DNA of 64,000 bases from Pseudanabaena sp. Salubria-1 (GCA_023336205.1 JALQCR010000020.1:1-64000); one strand, 5' to 3'; shown: positions 18,361 through 27,322, counted from the stretch's first letter. Notes: generated by a model from the sequence alone, not told the origin. A program made the numbers and translations.

Positions 18361-18467
18361 GGGTCGTCGCTTTACGCCACCTCACAATCTTTTGGCTTTA
18401 CAGTGCATAGTGATGCATATTGGAAAATTGCCATGGAATCGATACAATACTTGCAATGAATAATTCG

Positions 18468-18594
18468 TACCAATCCACAAAAGTGTGACAACACTTTTGT
18501 GGATTAAACACCAAACCCTTACAGGGTTTTAAAAGCACAAAATGGCTAAGCTATTTTGTGCTTTATGGCTAAGCTATTTTGTGCTTTGGTATCA
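18468..18594. repeat. Intergenic repeat B, copy 1
   Basis: It runs from TACCAATCCACAAAAGTG to TTGTGCTTTGGTAT. Internal hairpins are ACAAAAGTGT-GAC-AACACTTTTGT and CACAAAATGGCTAAGC...; a 23-bp piece is tandemly duplicated near its end. Other copies are at 46936-47031 and 55909-56013. Confidence 0.82.
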
Positions 18595-18634
18595 GTATTC
18601 TCAATAATCCAATATCTAGAGACAATAAATACCT

Positions 18635-19780
18635 GTGGGCGCAACTAATCAGATCGAAGATCAGCCGAACTTACCATCAGACCATAAAAAATTAGCCAAG
18701 AAGCCCAAAATTGTACTTACGGGTGGCGGCACAGCTGGTCATGTTAGCCCCAATCTCGCTTTAACTGCAAGTCTTGAATCCGATGGCTGGGAGATTATAT
18801 ATATTGGCTCTCAACATGGGCTTGAGAAACAACTAGTGGAAGAAGCTGGAATTCCCTACCATGGCATTTCTTCGGGAAAACTTAGGCGTTACTTTTCTTG
18901 GCAGAACTTCATTGATCCTTTTAAAGTAATTAAAGGCATATTTGATGCTTATTTTGCGATCGCCAAAATCAAGCCCAAAGTTGTATTTTCAAAGGGTGGC
19001 TTTGTCACCGTTCCTGTTATATTTGCTAGCTGGCTACAGCGGATTCCTGTAATTATCCACGAGTCAGACTTTTCCTCAGGTTTAGCTAACCGCCTATCAA
19101 TTCCCTTTGCCACCAAAGTCTGTGTCACATTTCCTGAGACTGCTAAACATCTGGCGAAATACGCTGCAAAGGTAAAACATACTGGCTTACCAATTCGCTC
19201 AGAAATCCTCCAAGGCAACGTAGAGAAGGGAAGAGCATTCTGTGGTTTTTATGCCAATTTGCCAGTTCTATTTGTAGTTGGCGGTAGTACAGGTTCCGCG
19301 AAGATTAATCAAGCTGTTCGTTCAGTTTTAGGTATTCTTACACAAAATTATCAAGTTGTTCATGCCTGTGGGAAAGGGAATCTAGATAGCAATCTCAAAG
19401 AACATCCACGCTATCAGCAATTTGAATATTTAGGAACTGAACTTGCGGATGTTTTAGCGATCGCTGATTTAGTTGTATCGCGATCAGGAGCAAATGCTGT
19501 ATTTGAATTTTTGACTTTACGAAAGCCAAATTTACTAATTCCTCTATCAAAATTATCCAGTCGCGGCGATCAGATCCTCAATGCAAAGTCTTTTCAAGCT
19601 CGTGGCTATAGTGCTGTTCTGTTTGAAGAAGATTTAACTAGCGAAAGTTTATTGTCAGCGATCGCAGATCTTAATATGCGTCGTGACGAGTATATCGAGA
19701 ATATGAACAAGAGTGAAGATGCGAATGCGATCGCACAAATTATCGCGTTGATTAAGAGTGTGGCTTCGCCACACTCTTAA
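18635..19780 (+). CDS. murG: MurG, lipid II-forming GlcNAc transferase
   Basis: A 381-residue family GT28 glycosyltransferase. It adds GlcNAc from UDP-GlcNAc to lipid I on the cytoplasmic face of the membrane, making lipid II for peptidoglycan. The N-domain glycine loop is VLTGGGTAGHVSPNLAL (residues ~27-43), with FSKGGFVTVP and IHESDFSSGLANR. The C-domain carries VVGGSTGSAKINQAV and the donor-binding region SRSGANAVFEFL ... PLSKLSSRGDQ. The GTG start at 18635 gives a ~25-residue N-terminal extension before the glycine loop. The last 12 codons lie inside a 20-bp-arm palindrome shared with the convergent cyclase gene, with which it has no intergenic space. Confidence 0.93.
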   Translation: MGATNQIEDQPNLPSDHKKLAKKPKIVLTGGGTAGHVSPNLALTASLESDGWEIIYIGSQHGLEKQLVEEAGIPYHGISSGKLRRYFSWQNFIDPFKVIKGIFDAYFAIAKIKPKVVFSKGGFVTVPVIFASWLQRIPVIIHESDFSSGLANRLSIPFATKVCVTFPETAKHLAKYAAKVKHTGLPIRSEILQGNVEKGRAFCGFYANLPVLFVVGGSTGSAKINQAVRSVLGILTQNYQVVHACGKGNLDSNLKEHPRYQQFEYLGTELADVLAIADLVVSRSGANAVFEFLTLRKPNLLIPLSKLSSRGDQILNAKSFQARGYSAVLFEEDLTSESLLSAIADLNMRRDEYIENMNKSEDANAIAQIIALIKSVASPHS

Positions 19781-19787
19781 TCAACGC
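19745..19787. terminator. Palindrome spanning the ends of murG and the CHASE2 cyclase gene
   Basis: 20-bp perfect arms (GCGTTGATTAAGAGTGTGGC) around TTC. The left arm lies within murG codons. The right arm contains the murG stop and the last bases of the opposite-strand cyclase gene. It could terminate both transcripts; there is no T-run. Confidence 0.8.
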
Positions 19788-21757
19788 AATGGTGGTAGCT
19801 GACCTTTTTTGAAGATGTCGATCACCGCAGTATGTCGCTTGAGATCATTATGAACTTGATCATAAATTTGGCGATCGCTACCCTTGAGACCAATCACACC
19901 GTAGAGTCTTACATTGCCTACTCGACCTTTGAGCGCATGATCGCCAAAATCAACAACATCGATTTCATCCTTGACAATTTCGTAAAGTGCACCAGTAATG
20001 ACAATATCTGTCTCAAGATCCTTAGTCATTCCCTCGACACGACTTGCCACATTGACCGTATCTCCGATTACCGCATATTCAAGGCGGCGCGAGGAGCCAA
20101 TGTTGCCAACAGTTACTTCTCCGTAATTGATACCAATTCCATTTGAGAAAGGGATTTTGTTTTCAGCTTGCCAGACCTTACGCAGTTCCATTAAAGCCAA
20201 TCGCATATTTAGAGCTGCGTTAATCGCATTCATTGCATCGGCTTTCTCTCCCCGTGAGACAGGTGAGCCAAATTCCGCCATGATTGCATCACCGATAAAT
20301 TTATCAATTGTGCCTTGATACTCCAAAATCGCATCCACCATGCCGCCAAGATAAGTGTTGAGCTGTTGGATTAGTAATTTTGCAGGAAGGCGACTAGAGA
20401 GAGTCGTAAAGCCACGAATATCAGAGAAGAGAACAGCTGCTTTGAGTGTGTGACCTTCTAATAAATCACGAAAACCTTCTGGCTGATTAATGATTTCCTC
20501 AACAATTGGCGCAGCGACATAACGCTCTAGAGTGCGTCTTAGCAAGATTTTATCAATTTGGGCCGCGATCGACCCTGTAGTCAAAAGCGCTATTCCATTT
20601 AAGCTGATCGCGATCGCAGGAATTGCTACAGGCAAAATCGTACTCGTGTAAATAAAGCTGACATATCCAATCCCAAACCAAGCGATCGCAATGATAAAAG
20701 CCGTTAATATCTGGGTAGTTGGTCGCTTGAATCGGCAGAGGATAACACCTGATATACCGACAAATAGCAAGGTAAAGATACCTTGCTGCATTGGGTTAGC
20801 AAATAACCCAGCCATGCTTTTTCCTTGCATGAGCGTAGCGATCGCATTGGCATGAATTTCTACTCCTGCCATTCTCCCCATTGCTGAGTTTTGAATATCT
20901 TGTTTTGATGCAGCCGTAGCCCCAATTAAGACGATTTTATCTTTAAAAAATTTACCGCCTTGAAGTTGTTCGCTATTCCAATTGTAAGGATCAATTACAT
21001 AATAAAAGGGAATCTGTTGTTGAGCATTTGTCCATGTATCAGCACCGCCAAAAAAATAAATGCCATCGCCCTTGGGTTTGGGATAACTAATCTTCGCTAC
21101 ATTTAGGCTTGCAGCAGCGAAAGTTGGCACAATCGGTAAACCACTATCTGCTGGTGGTTGTACGCCTAAACGGTGAATGCTATCAGTAACTTCAGGACGA
21201 AAATTAATTAGTCCTAGTGTATTTGGCTTTAATTGAAAAATTCCTTCAGGTGAGGCAAGCTGCATAATATTCGCTTCACCGATTTGTGTAAATTCATAGC
21301 TAGCAGCGAATACTGCTCGCTCTCCGTATTTCGCGATCGCCGCTTGGAGCTTACTATCATCAGCTGCCCCATGATCTCCAGGAGTCACAAATAAAATATC
21401 GAAGGAAACGACTTTAGCACCAGCTTTAACCAGTTTTTCGAGAGCTTGGTCGTAAACTACCCGTTTCCATGTGGTTGTGCGAAATGGTTCTAAAAATGGA
21501 CGGGTTTTAGGATCATAAAATTCGCCTTGGCGTAATGAGAGATCGTCAATCGCCAAAATCACAATATCTTTAGGTGGAGCAATCGGGCCACGCCAGTTAA
21601 AAAATGCTGATTGGGTCTGCCGTTCGAGGCTTTGAACTTCATTTAGCTCCAAGCCCGTTGCGATCGCACTCAAAGCTGCGATCGCGCCAATCAATGCATA
21701 GCCAATAAATTTGGGACTTGATAATGCTTTGAATTTCTTTTTGATATTGGCTTTCAT
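19781..21757 (-). CDS. CHASE2-domain adenylate/guanylate cyclase
   Basis: A 658-residue class III nucleotide cyclase. The N-terminus has one membrane helix (residues ~15-37) followed by an extracytoplasmic CHASE2 sensor (DIVILAIDDLSLRQGEF ... VVSFDILF). Two or three membrane helices follow at ~325-400, then a cytosolic cyclase domain. Catalytic landmarks are VLFSDIRGFTTLSSRL (metal Asp), GDAIMAEFGSP (second Asp) and VIGDTVNVASRVEGM. The cyclase domain could make cAMP or cGMP; most CHASE2 proteins in cyanobacteria are annotated as adenylate cyclases. The CpdA-like phosphodiesterase at 32277 and CRP-type sites nearby support cAMP. Confidence 0.93.
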   Translation of the reverse strand: MKANIKKKFKALSSPKFIGYALIGAIAALSAIATGLELNEVQSLERQTQSAFFNWRGPIAPPKDIVILAIDDLSLRQGEFYDPKTRPFLEPFRTTTWKRVVYDQALEKLVKAGAKVVSFDILFVTPGDHGAADDSKLQAAIAKYGERAVFAASYEFTQIGEANIMQLASPEGIFQLKPNTLGLINFRPEVTDSIHRLGVQPPADSGLPIVPTFAAASLNVAKISYPKPKGDGIYFFGGADTWTNAQQQIPFYYVIDPYNWNSEQLQGGKFFKDKIVLIGATAASKQDIQNSAMGRMAGVEIHANAIATLMQGKSMAGLFANPMQQGIFTLLFVGISGVILCRFKRPTTQILTAFIIAIAWFGIGYVSFIYTSTILPVAIPAIAISLNGIALLTTGSIAAQIDKILLRRTLERYVAAPIVEEIINQPEGFRDLLEGHTLKAAVLFSDIRGFTTLSSRLPAKLLIQQLNTYLGGMVDAILEYQGTIDKFIGDAIMAEFGSPVSRGEKADAMNAINAALNMRLALMELRKVWQAENKIPFSNGIGINYGEVTVGNIGSSRRLEYAVIGDTVNVASRVEGMTKDLETDIVITGALYEIVKDEIDVVDFGDHALKGRVGNVRLYGVIGLKGSDRQIYDQVHNDLKRHTAVIDIFKKGQLPPLR

Positions 21758-21902
21758 TACATTTTTTCGATGTGCTCGATCAAAATTTTATACCAATTTT
21801 CAAAAACGCTAAAATATTTGCAGATCTGCGATCGCCTTTCAGCCAAAACGCCTACACTACATTTCTTGTACAATTAATAGCGATCGCGATCGGCAAAGAA
21901 AT

Positions 21903-23027
21903 ATGAAACTTAAAAAAGTCATTATCAAAGGTCTAAATAATAAAGTTGATTGTAATTCTGAATTTCACAATGACATAAATGTTGTAACTGGCATCAATGG
22001 CTGTGGAAAAACAACATTACTAAAAATACTTTGGTATGCAATTTCAGGAAATATCGAGCGTCTTGTATCTGACATAAGTTTTGAATCATTTTACTTAGAG
22101 ACCAGTCATTTTTGCTTGTCACTATTCAATGACGATGGTATTCAATGGCAACATATCGCGAATGGAATCAAACAAAATGGTTTTATTAATTTAGGCGAAT
22201 ATAATTCAGCAAATGAGATAGAAGTATTAAAGTCTTTAATTATAAAAGATAGAACAGAATCTTTATTCTTTCCGACTTTTAGAAGAATTGAAGGGGCATA
22301 TTTAAAGACAATAGCAAATATTCGCAGTATGGGGATGACAGAAAAAATCCTTTCAGATATTTTGGACAAGCCGATAGATGCATTTAGTATAAAAATACAA
22401 GATGATTTTGAAAAATTGTCGGATACTTTAACTTCTTTAGAGCATAAATTTATATGTTCTGTATCAACTCATGATCTTGGGTATTTACTCCGCTTACACC
22501 ATGCCAAGACAACTGAGAAAATTGATGAATATTCGCGTGCATTAAACAAATCATTAATTAGTAATCTTGAAAACATAAAATCTGGTATTGAGGATAGTAA
22601 AGATGAATCGTTAGCTATTGTTAGTAAACTACAGCAAGAAGTAGCAGATGTTGATAATAAACGCGATGAACTTCTTCAACCTTTCAAAGTGCTATCTGAA
22701 TTAGTTACTAAGGTTATGCGCTATAAAGGTGTCAAACTTGATGATTTCACCATTGGAGAGTCAGATGATGCTATTGATTCTAGAATGTTGTCGGCTGGTG
22801 AACAGCAAATGTTGAGTTTCCTTTGCTATAACGCATTTTATGAAGACTCAATAATATTTATTGACGAGCCTGAGTTAAGTCTTCATGCAGATTGGCAGCG
22901 TAGATTATTTCCTAATTTAATGAAGCAACAGTCAAGTAATCAGTTTGTTGTAGCTACCCATTCTCCTTTCATTTACTCTAAGTATGAAGATAAAGAAATC
23001 GTTTTGTCTGAGGAAAAAGGTGAATGA
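21903..23027 (+). CDS. AAA/ABC-type ATPase, AriA-like (PARIS-type pair)
   Basis: A 374-residue SMC/RecF-like ATPase. Walker A is TGINGCGKTT (residues ~31-40), the ABC signature is LSAGEQQML (~297), Walker B is IIFIDEPELSLHADW (~317), and the H-loop is VVATHSPF (~351). The middle is a short helical region. It overlaps the next gene by 4 bp (ATGA). The partner is a DUF4435/TOPRIM protein, the same composition as the AriA-AriB pair of the PARIS anti-phage system, in which the ATPase holds the nuclease and releases it on sensing anti-restriction proteins. It has no HIP1 octamers and is AT-rich compared with its neighbours, which suggests horizontal gain. Confidence 0.8.
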   Translation: MKLKKVIIKGLNNKVDCNSEFHNDINVVTGINGCGKTTLLKILWYAISGNIERLVSDISFESFYLETSHFCLSLFNDDGIQWQHIANGIKQNGFINLGEYNSANEIEVLKSLIIKDRTESLFFPTFRRIEGAYLKTIANIRSMGMTEKILSDILDKPIDAFSIKIQDDFEKLSDTLTSLEHKFICSVSTHDLGYLLRLHHAKTTEKIDEYSRALNKSLISNLENIKSGIEDSKDESLAIVSKLQQEVADVDNKRDELLQPFKVLSELVTKVMRYKGVKLDDFTIGESDDAIDSRMLSAGEQQMLSFLCYNAFYEDSIIFIDEPELSLHADWQRRLFPNLMKQQSSNQFVVATHSPFIYSKYEDKEIVLSEEKGE

Positions 23028-23770
23028 GTAAATCTGACAATCTTTCTGAAGATGAAATGGTATCCTATCTAAAAAGAACATTATCCCCAACTATTTTAGT
23101 TGAAGGAAATGATGAATTGTCGATATATAACAGGTATCTACAGGATAAGATTAATGTCGAAGATATTGATATTCTTACTTGTGATGGAAGAGCCAAACTT
23201 TTAAATGTTTTTAAAAGAAGAACAGAATTCAAAAATACTAAAGTCGTCTTTGTTGCCGATAAAGACATGTGGTTTTTTGCAGGTATTCCAGAAGAATATG
23301 ATAACAAAGTTGTATTTACAGATGGATATTCATTAGAGAATGATCTTTATATTGAATCATTCTTTAATAGATTATTAGATGCAAATGAAGCAAGGAATTT
23401 TGATCGCTTAATAAAAGAATTATCGGTTTGGTTCGCATTTGAAGTTAATCGCTACAAGGAACTTGAGCAAGCTTGGTGTGATCGCGATGTCAATCAAATT
23501 TGCCCAAAGGAGTTCTTGTCTGAAAGCTTTAAAGAAAGTATCAATTTTGTTGAGCCGCCTGCATATATTGTGGAGTCAGTTTATTCTGAATATACTAGAG
23601 CGTTGCGTGGGAAAAACTTGTTTCAGGCTCTAGTACGCTTTTTAAGTCATAAAAACCGAAAATCTAAATTTAGTCGAGAAAATCTTATTGAAATGGGGGC
23701 AAAATTTCCTAATCCGCGACTAGAAGAACTGGTTAAAAAAATTGTTGGCAAGTTTCAAGAGTATGGATGA
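23024..23770 (+). CDS. DUF4435 TOPRIM-like protein, AriB-like
   Basis: A 248-residue DUF4435 protein. It has the TOPRIM-type acidic motif ILVEGNDELSIYNRYL (Glu27) followed by VVFVADKDMWFF (Asp-x-Asp) and SLENDLYIESFF. Such proteins act as the effector nuclease in PARIS. It is translationally coupled to the ATPase upstream. Base composition and lack of HIP1 match the ATPase and differ from thrB next door. The family name is firm; anti-phage function is inference from the pair. Confidence 0.78.
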   Translation: MSKSDNLSEDEMVSYLKRTLSPTILVEGNDELSIYNRYLQDKINVEDIDILTCDGRAKLLNVFKRRTEFKNTKVVFVADKDMWFFAGIPEEYDNKVVFTDGYSLENDLYIESFFNRLLDANEARNFDRLIKELSVWFAFEVNRYKELEQAWCDRDVNQICPKEFLSESFKESINFVEPPAYIVESVYSEYTRALRGKNLFQALVRFLSHKNRKSKFSRENLIEMGAKFPNPRLEELVKKIVGKFQEYG

Positions 23771-23854
23771 GTAGATAACTATGCATTAAATAAATATCCT
23801 AATTTTAAAACCGCAAATCTTTCAATAGACAACATTTACTATAATTTTCTCGAC

Positions 23855-24763
23855 ATGACCATTTTTGAAGTTTCCGTTCCTGCGACTACAGGCAACCTTG
23901 GCCCTGGATTTGATTGCCTTGGTGCTGCGCTATCACTTTATAACCGTTTTGAATTTTCTCTAGCCGATCGCCTCACAATCACCGCATCAGGCGAAGGCGC
24001 AGACAAGGTGGAAAGGGACGAGACAAACCTTGTGTATCAGGGTATTGCTAAGTTTTATCAGCATATTGATCGCAAAATCCCTGCGATCGCATTTCACACA
24101 GACACAGCCATCCCACTATCGCGAGGCTTGGGTAGTTCAGCAACCGCGATTGTCGGTGGTATTTTTGGCGCAAACCTGTTGGCAGGTTCACCACTTGATC
24201 GCATGGAGTTATTGGACTTAGCGATCGCCATGGAAGGACATCCTGACAATGTGGCTCCAGCGATGCTCGGCGGATGTCAACTGATGGCATCAAATCAAGC
24301 AGATGGCTGGGAATTTTGCGATTTGCAATGGCATCAAGATATTGCGATCGCTGTAGCAATTCCTGACTTTGAGCTATCGACTGCCGAGGCACGCAAGGTT
24401 TTACCGAAACAATTTTCGATGCATGACGCAGTTTTCAACGCTTCCCATTTGGCATTGTTAACGCATGGGATTCAGACAGGGAATGCTAGTTGGCTCAAGG
24501 CAGGACTACAGGATCGCTTACATCAGCCCTATCGCCAAAGCTTGATTACGGGGATGTTGGATGTGCAAGCAGCCGCGATCGCGGCAGGAGCCTATGGCAT
24601 GGTGATCAGTGGCGCTGGCCCAACACTACTTTCTTTAGCCCCAATGGGTACAATAGAATCAGTCGCCCAAGCAATGCAACAAGCATGGCAAGCAATTGGT
24701 GTAACGGCTACCACTAAATGTCTAGCGATCGCGAAAGATGGTACAACGTTTAAAACTCGTTAG
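23855..24763 (+). CDS. thrB: Homoserine kinase
   Basis: A 302-residue GHMP kinase that phosphorylates homoserine in threonine synthesis. Motifs are the N-terminal VSVPATTGNLGPGFDCLGAAL, the ATP-binding loop PLSRGLGSSATAIVGG (residues ~88-103), and the C-terminal GMVISGAGPTLLSLAP. Length is normal. It is followed by a hairpin of AGCTTTTAGC type at about 24777-24812. Confidence 0.95.
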   Translation: MTIFEVSVPATTGNLGPGFDCLGAALSLYNRFEFSLADRLTITASGEGADKVERDETNLVYQGIAKFYQHIDRKIPAIAFHTDTAIPLSRGLGSSATAIVGGIFGANLLAGSPLDRMELLDLAIAMEGHPDNVAPAMLGGCQLMASNQADGWEFCDLQWHQDIAIAVAIPDFELSTAEARKVLPKQFSMHDAVFNASHLALLTHGIQTGNASWLKAGLQDRLHQPYRQSLITGMLDVQAAAIAAGAYGMVISGAGPTLLSLAPMGTIESVAQAMQQAWQAIGVTATTKCLAIAKDGTTFKTR

Positions 24764-24852
24764 TAGCTTTTAGCGCTTAGCTTTTAGCTTTTGGAAGTAG
24801 TTAAGCTAAAAGCTAATCCATCAACAAAATAACCGCATAGTTTAGAAAATAT

Positions 24853-25140
24853 ATGTCTAAATTTCAATTTTTACTAATCTCTGCACTGATTTCCTCAGTA
24901 GTGCTGCTATTTGTGGGCAGTCGTGACGGAAATCCTTTTGATTCAGTATTTCCGATCGCAGTGGTGATTGGGCTAGCGATCGTTGCTCAGAAGTATTTGT
25001 CAGAAAAAGTTTGGAGTCGCTTTGCTCGTTGGGTGAATGAGACTACAGGACGCAAAGTTTTTTACGTGCGATCGCCTCGTCAAAAAGTTGCCCCAGAACG
25101 CAAACTATTACCTCCTTCTAAGCTCAATCGTCTCAAATAA
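24853..25140 (+). CDS. Small cyanobacterial membrane protein, unknown function
   Basis: A 95-residue protein with two hydrophobic stretches (LLISALISSVVLLFVG and FPIAVVIGLAIVAQ) followed by a basic C-terminal tail (SPRQKVAPERKLLPPSKLNRLK, written here for its charge). I do not recognise a family. The HIP1 site inside the gene and the normal codon look suggest a resident gene. It is between thrB and bvdR on the same strand and is followed by a cruciform repeat. Confidence 0.55.
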   Translation: MSKFQFLLISALISSVVLLFVGSRDGNPFDSVFPIAVVIGLAIVAQKYLSEKVWSRFARWVNETTGRKVFYVRSPRQKVAPERKLLPPSKLNRLK

Positions 25141-25245
25141 GCCAAGAACTCAAGTTCTTGGCTAAAAGCTCAAGTCTGCTGAAGCAGACTGAAGAATTAT
25201 CTTAAATTAACCCATTTCAACGGGTTTGAGCTTTTAGCCCGCACT
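25138..25245. repeat. Nested cruciform repeat after the small membrane protein gene
   Basis: AGCCAAGAACTC/GAGTTCTTGGCT-type hairpin right at the stop codon. Then GGCTAAAAGCTCAA ... TTGAGCTTTTAGCC encloses two smaller hairpins (AGTCTGCTGAAGCAGACT and AACCCATTTCAACGGGTT). The first hairpin may end transcription. Confidence 0.75.
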
Positions 25246-25292
25246 TGAGTGCAGGGCTTCCGTGTTTGCAATAATTACATAACTTCCAAATC

Positions 25293-26285
25293 ATGACCAG
25301 TTACGAGACTCTTCATCAACCTTTGCGAGTTGGCATTGTTGGCTCTGGCTTTGTTGCCAAGTTACGCACCGAAATCTTCAGTCAAGATCCACGCATTATC
25401 GTGACAGCGATCGCAGGGAATCTCGAAAAAACACAAGCGATCGCACAAGAATTTGCGATCGCCAATGTGCATCAATATTGGTCAGAGCTAGTCATGCGTC
25501 CTGATCTTGATTTAGTTGTGGTTTGTAATGTTAATCGAGATCATGCGGCGGTAGTTGGACAAGCTTTGCGATCGGGCAAGCATGTGATTGTAGAGTATCC
25601 CCTTTCATTTAGCTTGTCTGAAGCGGAGGAATTGGTAAAACTTGCTCAGCAACAGAACTTAATGCTGCATGTCGAACATATTGAGCTATTGGGCGGTGTA
25701 CATCAATTGGTGATGAAACATTTAGCTAAAATTGGCACTCCCTTTTATGCGAGATATTCCACTAAAAGTCCGCAACGTCCTGTCCCTGATAAATGGACAT
25801 ACAAGCCAGACTTGTTTGGATTTCCCCTAACAGCAGCAGTCTCGCGCCTCAATCGGATTATCGTTCTCTTCGGAAAGGTGAAATCTGTCTCTTGTCAGTT
25901 GCGTTATAGTGGCGACAATTTACCGCGTCATTTTACATCCTGTGTTTGCAATGCCCAACTTCAGTTTGAGAATGGAGTGATTGCTGATATCAGCTATAGT
26001 AAAGGCGAAAGCATTTGGCATCCAGACCGGATTATGGAGTTGCAGGGTAGTGACGGAGCGCTAATTTTTGCTGGGGATAAGGGGAAATTAATTACGGCGG
26101 ATGGAACATTAGATCTTGACGCAGGAACGACAAGAGGTTTGTTTAAGAAAGATACCGAAAATGTTCTGTTACATCTCTTTGCAGGTAAGCCACTTTATAC
26201 AAGTCATGAAAGTATTTTACATTCTCTCGCAGTTGCCAATGCTGCGGAAAAGTCAGCGATCGCAAATCAAATAATTACCCTGTAA
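25293..26285 (+). CDS. bvdR: Biliverdin reductase (BvdR)
   Basis: A 330-residue NAD(P)H-dependent reductase of the Gfo/Idh/MocA fold that converts biliverdin IX-alpha to bilirubin. The nucleotide loop is VGIVGSGFVAKLR (residues ~13-25). The diagnostic segments EYPLSFS, LLHVEHIELLGGVHQ-type text (here LMLHVEHIELLGGVHQL), FYARYST, and GFPLTAAVSRLNR match cyanobacterial BvdR rather than other Gfo/Idh enzymes. In cyanobacteria this activity links to phycobilin metabolism; the phycocyanin genes lie 30 kb away. A compact terminator follows immediately. Confidence 0.88.
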   Translation: MTSYETLHQPLRVGIVGSGFVAKLRTEIFSQDPRIIVTAIAGNLEKTQAIAQEFAIANVHQYWSELVMRPDLDLVVVCNVNRDHAAVVGQALRSGKHVIVEYPLSFSLSEAEELVKLAQQQNLMLHVEHIELLGGVHQLVMKHLAKIGTPFYARYSTKSPQRPVPDKWTYKPDLFGFPLTAAVSRLNRIIVLFGKVKSVSCQLRYSGDNLPRHFTSCVCNAQLQFENGVIADISYSKGESIWHPDRIMELQGSDGALIFAGDKGKLITADGTLDLDAGTTRGLFKKDTENVLLHLFAGKPLYTSHESILHSLAVANAAEKSAIANQIITL

Positions 26286-26312
26286 AAAAGGGGCGCTTAG
26301 CGCCCCTTTTTT
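26284..26312. terminator. bvdR terminator
   Basis: AAAAAAGGGGCGC-TTA-GCGCCCCTTTTTT directly at the bvdR stop codon: a GC stem with a T-run. Confidence 0.93.
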
Positions 26313-26407
26313 TGGTTTTAATTTTTAAGAATCTCAACGTTTTGCTGCGATCGCCTTGTAATTAAGCTTTACTCAAGATATAGCAAATTCATTAAATATC
26401 TAAAAGT

Positions 26408-27241
26408 ATGTTTCAACAAGTTTTATTAGCTGTTGATGGTTCTGGGCGATCGCGTGAAATGATGAATATGCTGCTAGCCCTGCCTAGTATGCAAACTTTA
26501 CAAATTAACGTATTGCATGTAATCCCCAACTCAACTAACTCGGAAGCGGTTACGGAATATCGCATTGCGGGTGAAAAGATTGTCGAAAGAGAAGTAAAAA
26601 GTTTGCGCTTGACTTCAGGTAATACCACTGTATCGATGCTCAAAGAAGGTGAACCCAAAGATGTTGTGTGCAAAGTAGCTGAAGATCTGAAGCCCGACTT
26701 AATGATCATGGGATCTCGCGGTATGGGCAGATTGCAGGCAATTTTGGCAAACTCTGTCAGTCAGTATGTTTTTCAATTGTCTGACGCACCAATGTTGCTG
26801 ATCAAAGACGATGTGTACATCAAAACCATTCGTAGCGTCATGGTTTCTGTCGATGGCTCTGCTTCCTCCAACAACTGCCTTGATCTTGCTATCAAACTTG
26901 TAAGCGGTGCAAAGGATGTGGAAATCTTCTTGGCAAGGGTGGTTAAGCGCAAGGAAGATGCAAATGCCAATACTGATTCTGTATTAACTGAAGCTAGCGC
27001 TAAACTTAAACGGATGAATATTCCATCACGTTCCTTTATTAGTTATGGTGACATTGGAAAAGAAGTCTGCAAACTTGCTGATGAGTCTAATACTAGTCTC
27101 TTGATGATTGGTTCTCCCGATCGCCGTCCTTCGATCGCTCGCAGTTTACCCGATCTTGATCGTTTGTTGGGTTCTTCAGTATCTGACTATGTGCGAGTCA
27201 ACGCGACAGTGCCAGTGTTGTTAACTCGTATAATTGAGTAA
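26408..27241 (+). CDS. Tandem universal stress protein
   Basis: A 277-residue protein of two UspA domains (about residues 1-137 and 138-277). Each starts with a strand and Asp (VLLAVDGSGRSRE and VMVSVDGSASSNN). The first domain has the ATP-binding pattern IMGSRGMGRLQAILANSVSQYV. The second has LLMIGSPDRRPS ... LLGSSVSDYV. It is probably a cytosolic ATP-binding stress protein; no partner is evident. Confidence 0.92.
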   Translation: MFQQVLLAVDGSGRSREMMNMLLALPSMQTLQINVLHVIPNSTNSEAVTEYRIAGEKIVEREVKSLRLTSGNTTVSMLKEGEPKDVVCKVAEDLKPDLMIMGSRGMGRLQAILANSVSQYVFQLSDAPMLLIKDDVYIKTIRSVMVSVDGSASSNNCLDLAIKLVSGAKDVEIFLARVVKRKEDANANTDSVLTEASAKLKRMNIPSRSFISYGDIGKEVCKLADESNTSLLMIGSPDRRPSIARSLPDLDRLLGSSVSDYVRVNATVPVLLTRIIE

Positions 27242-27322
27242 CAAAACACAACAAATTATTTGAAAGCATAGCTTTTCAATGCTTTCAAATAAACTAACCA
27301 AAAAACAACAATTCTCATTATG

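Larger units (their letters stand above)
18041..18634. other. Gene-free interval with MITE and repeat B copy
   Basis: Nearly 600 bp with no credible gene. It holds a 220-bp MITE-like element (18141-18360) and a copy of intergenic repeat B (18468-18594), then the murG leader. Confidence 0.8.

Noticed and set aside
18274..18459. A 61-codon plus-strand ORF
   Set aside because: It overlaps the right TIR of the MITE and has no family match or ribosome site.
18041..18634. Possible tRNA or small RNA gene because of strong folding
   Set aside because: The folding comes from MITE TIRs and repeat B; no tRNA-like clover or T-loop consensus is visible.
19832..20318. Plus-strand frames opposite the CHASE2 cyclase
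   Set aside because: Antisense shadows; the minus strand carries all cyclase motifs.
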